This document shows positions 52,676-63,100 of a DNA stretch of 64,000 nucleotides, one piece after another; the first letter of the stretch is position 1; each line of letters starts with the position of its first letter. Origin of the DNA: Cyclobacteriaceae bacterium (GTDB lineage Bacteria; Bacteroidota; Bacteroidia; Cytophagales; Cyclobacteriaceae); assembly GCA_022841475.1 (NCBI GenBank), contig JALHRJ010000007.1:64675-128674 (forward strand), written 5' to 3'. Both the position numbers and the translations under genes were made by a program. The notes beneath the pieces are model-generated. The model searched no databases. It had not been told where the DNA came from and saw only the letters and a program-made list of their open reading frames with translations.

Positions 52676-55021
52676 ATGAAGATTTTGCGGTTCTATTTCA
52701 TATTAATTTTTTACTCATTATTAAGTTTAGAGTGCGTGTTTGCTCAGTCCAATACTGGCTCATTTAAAATCACTGGTAGGGTTACCGATGAAACCAAACA
52801 GGCGGTGCCGTTTGTGCAAGTGGCGCTTTTTGTAGCAGGTGAAACCGAACCGGAAACTTTTACTGTAGCAGAGCCAGATGGCAGCTTTGTCCTGAAAGCC
52901 GAGGGTGGTACCTACATCTTACGGTTTTTTATGGTAGGTTATGGAAATAAAGAAATGCCTGATGTTGCGGTAAACCGAAACGTATCACTGGGTGAGGTTG
53001 TGTTGGCAGAGGAAAGTGAACAATTAGATGCTGTGGTGGTGCAGGCTACCAGGCCGATGACGAGCACCAATGTGGAAGGTCTTGTTATTAACCCGGGATT
53101 AAACCTTTCTAATTTAGGTGGGACTTTACTGGATATTCTGCGCAATACTCCGTCCATTCGGGTCAGTGATGATGGTGGGATATCCTTGCGCGGAAGTTCG
53201 AGTACGAATGTCTTGATAAACGGAAGAAATTCATCGTTAACACGCAATCTGGATCGCATTCCCGCAAGCGCGGTGGAACAAATTAAAGTAATCAACAATC
53301 CTAATGCTCGCTATGACGCAGAAGCGGAGGGTGGCATTATAGATATTATCCTTAAGAAAGGTGATGATATTGGAACCCATGTGAGTATAGATGCCTTGTA
53401 TGGTACCCGGGGCCGCATGAATACCGGTACACAGATTAATCACCGGACTATCAATCTTAATTTATACGGGGGCTATAACCTGAGAAGATGGCGTGACGTG
53501 GGCAACCGAAGTGTAGATCGAGTAATTTTTGGTGATGGCAATACGCTGAATCAGAAAACAGCCACCAATAGCGAAAACCTGGGTCATACTTTTAATTACG
53601 GGGCCGATTATTATTTCGGTAAGAATGTTTTGAGTTACGAAGGTGTTTTCAATTCAAGCCTTGATAAGCAATCGAATAATTTATACTCCCGTCTTGCTGA
53701 TATCAATACAGATCAACTGTTGCTGGAATATGTAAGAACCAATGATGAATCGGAAACGGATGATGGCATGGATAACGCCCTCATCTATGAACGCACATTT
53801 GATAACAAAGCACGGTCATTTAAATTTACAGCCAGTCAATCCTATACGAATCAAGTCAAAACACAAAACATTGATATCTTCCGGGATAGTTCTTCACCTG
53901 ATCCTGCAGGATTAGATGCACAAGAGCAGGCCTTAATTGATGAAAAGCGATTTACTTATATCCTTCAGACTGATTATGTACATCCCTTACAAAACAATAT
54001 GAAACTGGAAACGGGATTGAAGTCGAATATCCGAAACTTTAATTACGACTACGACTATTCCAGGAAGAATGATCCTACTGAAGGGTTTATTGAAGACCCC
54101 GCTATCAGCAATCAATTTGATTACCAGGATCGCGTTCATGCAGGTTATTTAATTTTATCCAAAGCCTCTGATAAACTGGACGTAACAGCCGGTGTGCGGG
54201 GCGAGTACACCACACTCGATCTTTATCAGTATAACACCGAAGAAAGCAACCAGCAGGATTATTTTAATCTGTTTCCGAGTTTACAGGTACTTTACAAATT
54301 CGCTCCAAAAAATGGTGTAAAGTTTACCTATAGCCGTAGGATTGAACGTCCCACGGCCTGGAGATTAAACCCTTTCCCCGATATCACTGATTCACTGAAT
54401 GTAAGACGCGGCAATCCAAATCTTCAGCCTGAAATGATTAACTCGATTGAGTTGGGTCACGTGTATGAAGGTGAGAAATCGAGTTTCACAACAAATCTGT
54501 TTTACCGTCAAACCCAGGGTGAATTGGATTTTATAACGTTCGTGGAAAATGGTATCTCTTATTCCCAACCCGAAAATCTGAATACTTCCGAGTCGTATGG
54601 ATTTGAAATTATTGGAGTTGCTGAACTAGCGCCTTGGTGGAGTGTAAGTGGTAACCTAACCGGGTTTAGGCTCAGTGTGGATGGGTCGAACCTCGGGGAA
54701 GAATTTGTGAACAATGGGTTGGCTATGAATACAAAGGTAACTTCAGATTTTAAGCTACCTTTTAATGTAAGTCTTCAGTTCATTTTTAATTATGACTCGC
54801 CTGAAATAGAAGCACAGGGTCGTGATCTTGAGCAGTATTATCTTGATGCCAGCTTGCAAAAAAGTTTTTTCAAAAACAAAGGCAGCTTGTCCGTAAGTAT
54901 GCGCGATGTGTTTGATACACGCAGATTTGCTGGTAACAGCCTCACCAATACGTTTTCACAATCCTTCTATGCCAAACGTGAAACTCAGATTGTTTTGGTA
55001 AGTGCGCGCTATAACTTTTGA
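52676..55021 (+). CDS. TonB-dependent-type outer-membrane receptor with carboxypeptidase-like N-domain
   Basis: The 781 residues have a signal peptide to about residue 25. The N-terminal beta-sandwich (SFKITGRVTDETKQAVPFVQVALF) is of the carboxypeptidase-regulatory-like type. A plug region follows with TSTNVEGLVINPGLNLSN and NVLINGRN, then NNPNARYDAEAEGGIIDIIL. The rest is a barrel ending VLVSARYNF. The layout is that of the outer-membrane beta-barrel family close to SusC, but no SusD partner is next to it. The ligand is unknown. Confidence 0.85.
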   Translation: MKILRFYFILIFYSLLSLECVFAQSNTGSFKITGRVTDETKQAVPFVQVALFVAGETEPETFTVAEPDGSFVLKAEGGTYILRFFMVGYGNKEMPDVAVNRNVSLGEVVLAEESEQLDAVVVQATRPMTSTNVEGLVINPGLNLSNLGGTLLDILRNTPSIRVSDDGGISLRGSSSTNVLINGRNSSLTRNLDRIPASAVEQIKVINNPNARYDAEAEGGIIDIILKKGDDIGTHVSIDALYGTRGRMNTGTQINHRTINLNLYGGYNLRRWRDVGNRSVDRVIFGDGNTLNQKTATNSENLGHTFNYGADYYFGKNVLSYEGVFNSSLDKQSNNLYSRLADINTDQLLLEYVRTNDESETDDGMDNALIYERTFDNKARSFKFTASQSYTNQVKTQNIDIFRDSSSPDPAGLDAQEQALIDEKRFTYILQTDYVHPLQNNMKLETGLKSNIRNFNYDYDYSRKNDPTEGFIEDPAISNQFDYQDRVHAGYLILSKASDKLDVTAGVRGEYTTLDLYQYNTEESNQQDYFNLFPSLQVLYKFAPKNGVKFTYSRRIERPTAWRLNPFPDITDSLNVRRGNPNLQPEMINSIELGHVYEGEKSSFTTNLFYRQTQGELDFITFVENGISYSQPENLNTSESYGFEIIGVAELAPWWSVSGNLTGFRLSVDGSNLGEEFVNNGLAMNTKVTSDFKLPFNVSLQFIFNYDSPEIEAQGRDLEQYYLDASLQKSFFKNKGSLSVSMRDVFDTRRFAGNSLTNTFSQSFYAKRETQIVLVSARYNF

Positions 55022-55074
55022 GTAATCTCTTTAACAGAATTTGATTATTGGCTCTCGCTGCCGATCAAAGTGTT

Positions 55075-55082
55075 TATCTTTG
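55075..55082 (+). promoter_or_regulatory. Putative -7 element of the HelD gene
   Basis: TATCTTTG matches TAnnTTTG, and TTG at 55048-55050 lies 24 bases upstream, slightly wide of the usual spacing. The ATG follows after 17 bases. Confidence 0.55.
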
Positions 55083-55099
55083 TGGGCTAACCGCATTTC

Positions 55100-57145
55100 A
55101 TGATTAACACTACCGAGGGCGAAGAAAGGGAATATCTGGAACAGATTAAGGAGACGCTATTGCTGGCGATCAGACGTGCCGATGACAACGTGAAGCAGCA
55201 GTCTGAAGAACTTCGGCAAAAGAAAGAATACATGTACGAGCATCAATCGGGCATGGATGAAGCCGATAAAGTCGCAGCCGGACAGTCGGTTAACAGAATG
55301 GCATCTACCGGAGAAAGTTCCGTTGCCCGTAAGCGTAAATTGATGAAGCTCATCTCTTCTCCTTACTTCGGTCGCATTGACTTTACTACAAGCAAAGAAA
55401 GCACAGCTATTTACATTGGGATCTATACATTTTTTGACGACCTGCAGAAAGTAAATCTTGTTTATGACTGGCGGGCGCCAATCTCCTCTATGTTTTATGA
55501 TTTTGAGTTGGGTGAGGCGTGGTATCAAACTCCTTCCGGCAAGATACAGGGTGAGATTGCCTTGAAACGGCAGTATAAAATCCGGGAAGGCAAGATGGAG
55601 TTCATGATTGAGAACGCGGTGAACATTCATGATGAAGTGCTGCAACAGGAACTCAGCAAATCGGCTGACGATAAGATGAAAAACATTGTCGCGACTATTC
55701 AGCGCGATCAGAATGCTGTGATCCGCAATGAGTCAGCCTCCGTGATGATCATACAGGGTGTGGCGGGTTCAGGCAAAACATCCATTGCGCTACATCGCAT
55801 TGCTTTTTTGTTGTATAGGTTTCGGGATGAGATCCGGTCCAAAGACATCCTCATTCTTTCACCAAACAAAGTATTTTCTGATTACATCAGTAATGTGTTG
55901 CCTGAACTGGGCGAAGAATATATTCCGCAAACGGGAATCGAAGAACTTGCTACTGATTTACTGGAAAGTAAATACCCCTTTCAGACTTTCTTTCAGCAGG
56001 TAGCTCATTTGTTGGAAAAGTCTGATGCGGCTTATATTGAACGGATTCGCTTTAAAGCTTCGTTTGAATTTTTAGGTCAGCTTAACCGCTACCTCATTCA
56101 TATAGAGAACAACTATTTTACATTTACAGAACTGCGCGTAGGTTCTACGGTAATACCTTTTCCGTTTATACAGGAGCGTTTTCGTGCCTATCACCGCATT
56201 CCCTTATTAAAGCGCTTCCCGGAGGTAACAAAAGATGTGCAGAATCACATGCGCAATCAGGTGCAACGCAAACTTACCGGCCATGAGAAATCAAAAATAG
56301 GGGAAGCTATACCGCGCATGTTTAAAATGCGGAATGTATTTGACTTGTATCAGGATTTTTATGTGTGGCTTGGTAAACAGGAAATGTTTAGACTTATGGA
56401 AGGCGGCATGCTTGAGTATGCTGATGTATTTCCTTTGATTTATTTTACAATGCGTCTTGAAGGTTTTCAATCCTACGATCACGTAAAACATTTGCTCGTA
56501 GATGAGATGCAGGATTACACTCCGGTGCAGTATGCGGTATTGTCTCGTCTGTTTACTTGTAAGAAAACAATTTTAGGGGATGTCGGGCAGACGGTCAATC
56601 CCTATAGCGCTTCGTCTGCCGAAGGCATTGAAGAAGTATTTCCGCAAGCCGAGATTGTGAAGTTGCTGAGAAGTTACCGATCCACGTACGAGATCACAAA
56701 ATTTGCGCAGCAAATTTCCAGCAACCCCGATGTGATTGCTATGGAACGGCATGGTACAATACCGCAGGTAAAAGGGTTCAGCAATAATAAAGAAGAACTT
56801 GAAGCGATCAGTGAAATACTTTCCACATTCAAAGATTCGAAATATCAATCATTAGGAATTCTTTGTAAAACTGATGAGCAAGCTCAATATGTCTTTGAAG
56901 TGTTAAAGGAAAAGCACCCGGCACATTTGCTTACAGCCGATAGCACCTCCTTTTATGAAGGAGTTATTATTACAACAGCGCACCTTGCCAAGGGCCTGGA
57001 GTTTGATGAAGTGATTATTCCGTTTGCATCGGCACGCAACTATCACACAGCAGTAGATAAGAGCATGTTATACATCGCCTGTACGCGTGCCATGCATCAG
57101 CTTACCCTTACCTTTTCGGGAGAGTGCACAAAATTCATCAACTAG
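55100..57145 (+). CDS. HelD-like UvrD-family ATPase that recycles RNA polymerase
   Basis: The 681 residues fit HelD, a motor that frees stalled RNA polymerase with nucleic acids. The N-terminal arm (about 1-60, coiled coil) would enter the secondary channel. It is followed by SMFYDFELGEAWYQT, the Walker A motif GVAGSGKTSIALHR, HLLVDEMQDYTPVQY (motif II), LLRSYRST, and GVIITTAHLAKGLEFDEVI near the C-terminus. The order matches superfamily 1A helicases. Whether it also protects against rifampicin was not inferred. Confidence 0.88.
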   Translation: MINTTEGEEREYLEQIKETLLLAIRRADDNVKQQSEELRQKKEYMYEHQSGMDEADKVAAGQSVNRMASTGESSVARKRKLMKLISSPYFGRIDFTTSKESTAIYIGIYTFFDDLQKVNLVYDWRAPISSMFYDFELGEAWYQTPSGKIQGEIALKRQYKIREGKMEFMIENAVNIHDEVLQQELSKSADDKMKNIVATIQRDQNAVIRNESASVMIIQGVAGSGKTSIALHRIAFLLYRFRDEIRSKDILILSPNKVFSDYISNVLPELGEEYIPQTGIEELATDLLESKYPFQTFFQQVAHLLEKSDAAYIERIRFKASFEFLGQLNRYLIHIENNYFTFTELRVGSTVIPFPFIQERFRAYHRIPLLKRFPEVTKDVQNHMRNQVQRKLTGHEKSKIGEAIPRMFKMRNVFDLYQDFYVWLGKQEMFRLMEGGMLEYADVFPLIYFTMRLEGFQSYDHVKHLLVDEMQDYTPVQYAVLSRLFTCKKTILGDVGQTVNPYSASSAEGIEEVFPQAEIVKLLRSYRSTYEITKFAQQISSNPDVIAMERHGTIPQVKGFSNNKEELEAISEILSTFKDSKYQSLGILCKTDEQAQYVFEVLKEKHPAHLLTADSTSFYEGVIITTAHLAKGLEFDEVIIPFASARNYHTAVDKSMLYIACTRAMHQLTLTFSGECTKFIN

Positions 57146-57163
57146 AAAGAGTCGAAGACTCAA

Positions 57164-60100
57164 TTACTTTTTTAGCTGCAGGTATCCGCTCACTATTTTA
57201 TTATCATTTCGTTCTGGAAATTCCAATTGATAAAAATAGGTTCCACTGGGAAGCTCCTTACCGTTTTTACCAATACCTGTGAACTGATTGGTCACATTGT
57301 CGTAATCTTTAGCTTCGAAAACCAAATCGCCCCAACGGTTAAAAATCTTTAACGTGTTATTACGGGTCTCTGGTGCAAAATCAATATTCTCAATGCGGAA
57401 GTATTTATTTACTTCATCGCCATCAGCAGAGATTCCATTATAGATAATTAATTCCGAGCACGTCTTTGTATTTATGGTTACTGCCGCTGAGGGCAAACTC
57501 TGACATCCATTTACATCCGAAACTTGCACGGTAAAAGAACCTGCCTGTGTTACTGTAATTTGTTCAGTAGTTTCCGAGGTAGACCATAGATATTGACTGA
57601 ACCCCACGGGAGCTGAAAGATTTACACTTTCAGATTTTTCAGGGCAGATAGTAGTCTCGCCTGTAATCGTGATAAGCGGCTGGGCCGGCAGCGGAAGTAG
57701 GGTGGCCGTCACTTCTATGCGTGGGCTTTCACCGGTAAATGATTTAATAGAAACGTAAAAACTCGTAGTAACGGTAAGAATGGGTGTTATGAATGAATCA
57801 CTCGCATTATTTTGCAATGCTATCCCGCCAGTCGGTGTTGCGTACCAGGCATAGGTTTGAGTAGGTGCGGCACCACTGGCCTGCAGGGTAACAACACCTG
57901 TTGCGCAACGTTGGGCATTTGTTACTACCGGAGGATTTAAGAGTTCACTGAATATGGCAGAGATATTCTGATCACTTGCCAGGTTAATTATCAGTGGATT
58001 GTCAGTGCTTAGAATATCACCTTGCCAACCGGAAAAGATCCAACCGGCAGCAGGGACGGCAGTCACTTCCACTTGCTGCACGCCTTCATAACGTTGCTGG
58101 TTAGGTGTTTTTTGTATGATACCCTGTCCTTCGGCAACAACCACTAAATTATAGTAGGGGCCACCACATAACCGCGTAGTAATCGTATTGTCTGATTTAT
58201 CAAATTCTTCGGGTGCGCTATCACGGATTTCTGCGTATAGTTGATACGTCTTGTCTAATACGAGCCAATCTGTTTGCACGGTTATACTTCCTTTTCCAGC
58301 TATAGTAATTGTTTTGATGTCTAGTGGTATTGTATCATTGGTGGTAATATAAAAGAAATGCACGGATGCTGTTGCTTCGAGATCACCGCCATTCATAATG
58401 GAAGCGGTCAATAAAATATCGTCACCATCATTTGGACATGCAATACTGGATTCCAGATTAGTGAAAAATAAATTAGGCGCCTGACCCACCACTAATGCAC
58501 GGGTAGCTTCGTTGTTTGATTTACTTGTTTCCGACAGTTCATCATCCGGATCGAGAATGGTACGAATCACCCGAATGCCGGCTGTGGCACTTTGATAGGA
58601 GGTAGGTACTTCAACCGTGCCATCTTCTCCGGCTGGCACGGATGCTATAGTTACATCAGGGCCGATGGGCACATCATCTACCAATACACGGGCTTTAAAA
58701 GATCCGGTGGCACCAATGCCAATGTTGTCATACGAGAGGAAAATAGTAATGGGTTCGTTTACATCCGGATTGATTTTGCTGGGCGAAATATATTCCGATA
58801 CGATGCGAAGATCGGGGGCCGGCACCCGCACCGTAATGTTGGTTTTATATTCATTATTATTCTCACGGCATTCGTTGTAGGCATTGAGTTCATCCACCAC
58901 AACTTTAAGTTCAAATGTACCCACCTGATTAAATAAATGGGGGATAGAGACGGATTGGGAATTAGCACCATTAACCGGTCCCAGTGAAGGCAGTGTAGTT
59001 GATGCAATTTTAACATTGTCGATAAAGAATGACACCGGCACATTGTTGGCCGAAAATATTCCCAAGTTAGAAATACTTGCAGTTAGGTTTTGAACGGTGT
59101 TTACATAGAAATTACCACTCCACACTCCGCCTACCGGATTTACCTGTAAGTCAACGCAGAGCGGTATCTGGGTGACATTGTCACTCTTGGTGGATTCTGT
59201 TTTAGCATTTTCCGGATCCAGTTTTATGCGGAACAAATGATCGCCATCGCTTTGCAGATTTGTAGTGAGCGTAGTGGAAAGCACATCCCCCGGAGCCATG
59301 TTGCTGTTAATGGTGCGTATTTCACTACGGGTTATACCTGCTTCTATTACGATCAGTTCCAGATTAAATGGGGCGTTGAGAAGTACGGGTCCGTTATTGC
59401 GGTAGTTCACTTGCAAATCAAAATTTGAACCTGCCGGTGGGAGTACAGGTGTAATTGAAATATCCTGAAACTGAACATTTAAATTTGGATACTGAGGAGG
59501 TGGTGGTTGATGCCGAACTGTTTTCGAAAACTCGTTATTGGTTTCACGATATTCGTCTACACTGCCTGAGCCCAGAGGTTCATCAACACGAATGGCAATA
59601 ATGTGATCATTTAAATCTGCAAAGGTATGGGTTACCTGAAAGGTTTGACCGGCACACGTATTTAAAGATGGAACTGCCTGCGTGGCTATCAAGACACCAT
59701 CAACATAAACATTTACATTAAAAGCATCTACCGCATTGACACCCCCGATGTTATCTACACGCACCGAAAACGTGAAGGGATTGAGCATGTTCGTTGAACC
59801 GGGTATGCCCTGATTCGTGCTATTAATTGGAGTAAGATCGGGTTTGTTGGGAAGAACGCGCAACGAAGCAGCGGCTACGTTATTGATTTTTGATTTTTCG
59901 ATCACCTGGTTGTTTACATCCGCACTGCTTTGAAATGAACAACTGTTGGCATTAAAGCAATCTCCAATATTGCTGGTAACGGCATCAAACGTATAGGTAA
60001 GTGACTCGCCCGGAGCCAGAGATGCAATGGTGTGCTCACCCAGCACTTGTTCGCAACTGAAATAACGAAATACAAAATTGGTTGCCACGAGTTCGCCAAC

Positions 60101-63100
60101 GTTGCTAATGGTGGCAGTTCCGGTTACAGGTTCGCCCGGAAGAATAGTATTCTTACTGAGTGAAATACTGGTGGTAAGATCAGGTAGCGGGGGGGCTGGT
60201 AAAACCGTAATCGTAATGGGACCTTGATAGCCCGTGAGCGTATAATCTGTTACCTCAATAGTTAGTTGATAAGTTCCTGCAACAGCAGGCGCATATACAG
60301 AAAGCTGATAGGTACCGTCTGCCTGAGTGGTTGTTTGTGCCTGGTTGCCACCGGTAATTCTTGCAATCACCGTTGCTCCCGCTACATCCGGATCTACACC
60401 TGGATCAATGCCAAAATATTGCGCTTGCCCCGAAATGGTAATAAGCTGCCCTGCTTGTAAGGATACCGGTGCAATGGCGGTTGCCCCAACTTCAATGCCT
60501 CCGGGTAACACATAATCGCCTACAAGGATGGGTCGGATCGCAAAATTATTTAATTCATTATCTTCATTCAGTACATTCGTCTCATCCAATACAACTTTTA
60601 CAGGATAAAATCCGGAAGCAATAAAACTTTGATCCCATTGCAAGGTGATAGAGGATTGGGGATTTATCTGGGAAACGGTTTGTGTAAACACTTTCACATC
60701 CTCGATGTAGGCAGAGACTATAAAATTTTCCGCCAGAAAATCAGATGTATTCCGGATGCGGGCGTAAATCTTAATTGGTTCATTGATTGCCGGATTAGAT
60801 TTGCTGAATGAGATGTCATTGGCAAAGATCGCCACATCCAGTAAATCATTTGATACAAAAGGTTGGGCCACAAAACTTGAACTTGCACTACAGCCATCCG
60901 TACTGTTTGCTACAATCCTCGAACGCCAGGTAATCTGATCTGATAAATTGGTGATGCTAACACGATATTCTTTGCCGTCCGTTACATCCGTGTCACCGGG
61001 ATCAGCCTGTGTCATCACCCGAATGAGATCTAACGGATCAGTAGCCTGCCCATTGCTGTTTGCATCAAGTTCCACGCGAGGATATCCCGGTGCAGGTAAG
61101 TTTCCATTGGCATCGGTATAAACCATTCTGAATTCAAAAACTTCATCAGAGCCACCCTGCAGGGGATTGACAAACGCAGCGGTGAATCCGGTATCATTGG
61201 TAAAGCCCAGTAACGGAATTTCTTTTACTGTCACGACTACCGATTTTGTTTCGGAGCACCCATTCACATTAGTAATGAGCACGTCATAAGTTGTTGTTAC
61301 GGTTGGAGATACTGTAATGAAAGCGGAGGTTGCTCCTGTGTTCCATAAATATTGCGTACCACCGGTTGCAGTCAAAGTCTGCGAGGTGCCTTTACAGATG
61401 GTAACATTGCTGGTCAATGTTGTAATCAGATCAGGAAAGTGTGTGATTGTTGCTTCCAGTTGATCGTTCGCAGTATTCTCATCATCTGTGAGAACAATAT
61501 AGGCTTTTATGGTGTATGCCTGCTTGGCAGCAAGATCTGCTTTCTGTGTGAAGGCATATTCATATTTACCACCAGGCGGAATTGTTACAGTGCCCGGCAA
61601 CGGTTCAACCACAGGTACTCCACCATCTATTTGATAAGCAACCTGAAATCCGGTAATAGATGCGGCTCCGAGGTTGGTGATTTCTACTTTGATTTCAGTG
61701 GTAGCTGTCAAAGTGCATGAGTTGGTGGGCGTGATAATATTGGTGAGTGCACCATCTTTCGAAAAGGCAGCAGTAAACTGCGTGGCCCCAATACTTACTG
61801 GTGTACTTCTCAAATTTCCATTGATATCGGTAGGAACAAGGGCGGTTAAATCTAATCCTGCTCCAGCTAAAGAAGAAGCAAGTGCCTCGAGGTCTGAACT
61901 CGATTGATACAATGGATCTACAGAAAGAGAATTGGTATTCTGTCCTGTAGCGGTTTGTAATGCGGCAAGGTTTGTTTGGTCAACATTGTTCCAGCGCGCC
62001 AGGGTGGTACCGGTAGTATAATAGTTATTGTAATCAAGTTGACCGATCGCGCTTACTGAAACTACTTGAATAGTATAGTCATTTGACTTAATGTTATTAT
62101 TCAAAAAATTAAGACTGGTTCCCGGGGAGGTATAAAATAAACCAGAACCGTTTCCGGTGGCGTTGATGTTGTTGTGGTAGAAGTTAACATGCTGCATAAA
62201 GTTGAGGTAAACTGTGTGATACCCGGCATTGTTGACTGTCTGAAAAAAATTATTGGCCACCAATGCAGGATTGCCTGCTGTGGCGAGCGCTGCATACATA
62301 TTCAAGGCCGTACCGTTGCCCCCGGTTACCTTGTTGGCAGTAACCTGGAAAGCTCCATCTACATTATGGATCATCATGCCTTCAAAATTCGCTGCAGATG
62401 GATTGTTAGTCACAATGTTTTTGTCCAACACAAAACCTGCATGATAATTCAGTGATATTCCTCGATAATAAGATTGAAATATTGTATTGCCTTGAAGAAC
62501 TGTACCCGTTGCTTTTGAGGTGGGTCCTTGAAAGTCAATACCCACGGCTCCGAACCGAATCAGGTTATTAAGCAATTGTACATTCTCCGCTTGAGCGGAA
62601 GCGATAATAACACCTGCCCGGTCTGCCGAGGTAGCAGTGGTTACTACGCTTTCTATAATGTTTCCTTCCAACACAATGTTGATGGTTCGATTGATCATAT
62701 GAATGGCACGCCCAAACGTAGTGCCCTCAGCTTTTATGGTCAGGTTGCGAATGCGATAGTGATCAGCATTGCTTAATCGAAGTGTGAAGTTTGATCCACC
62801 CGTGGTCGATGCAAACCGAATGGTGGCATCAGCAGGTTGCCCGCCAGCAGACTCAAAAGTTATTGTGTTGGTGACCGATGAACCCGAAACAGCCAACAGA
62901 GTCACTTGTTCATTGAATTCACCTGTTAACTTAAATACTACAGGCGCGCTTACGCCAAAGTTCTTCAAGGCGTCTAATGCAGTCGTTATGGAAGTAAAGT
63001 TGGTAGTGCCGCTACCCGAAGCATTGATGGTATATTCTCCGTTTAAAGGTGTTCCTGAAGTACCGAATTGATTAGCTCCGATACTTGGAGTAGATGGTCT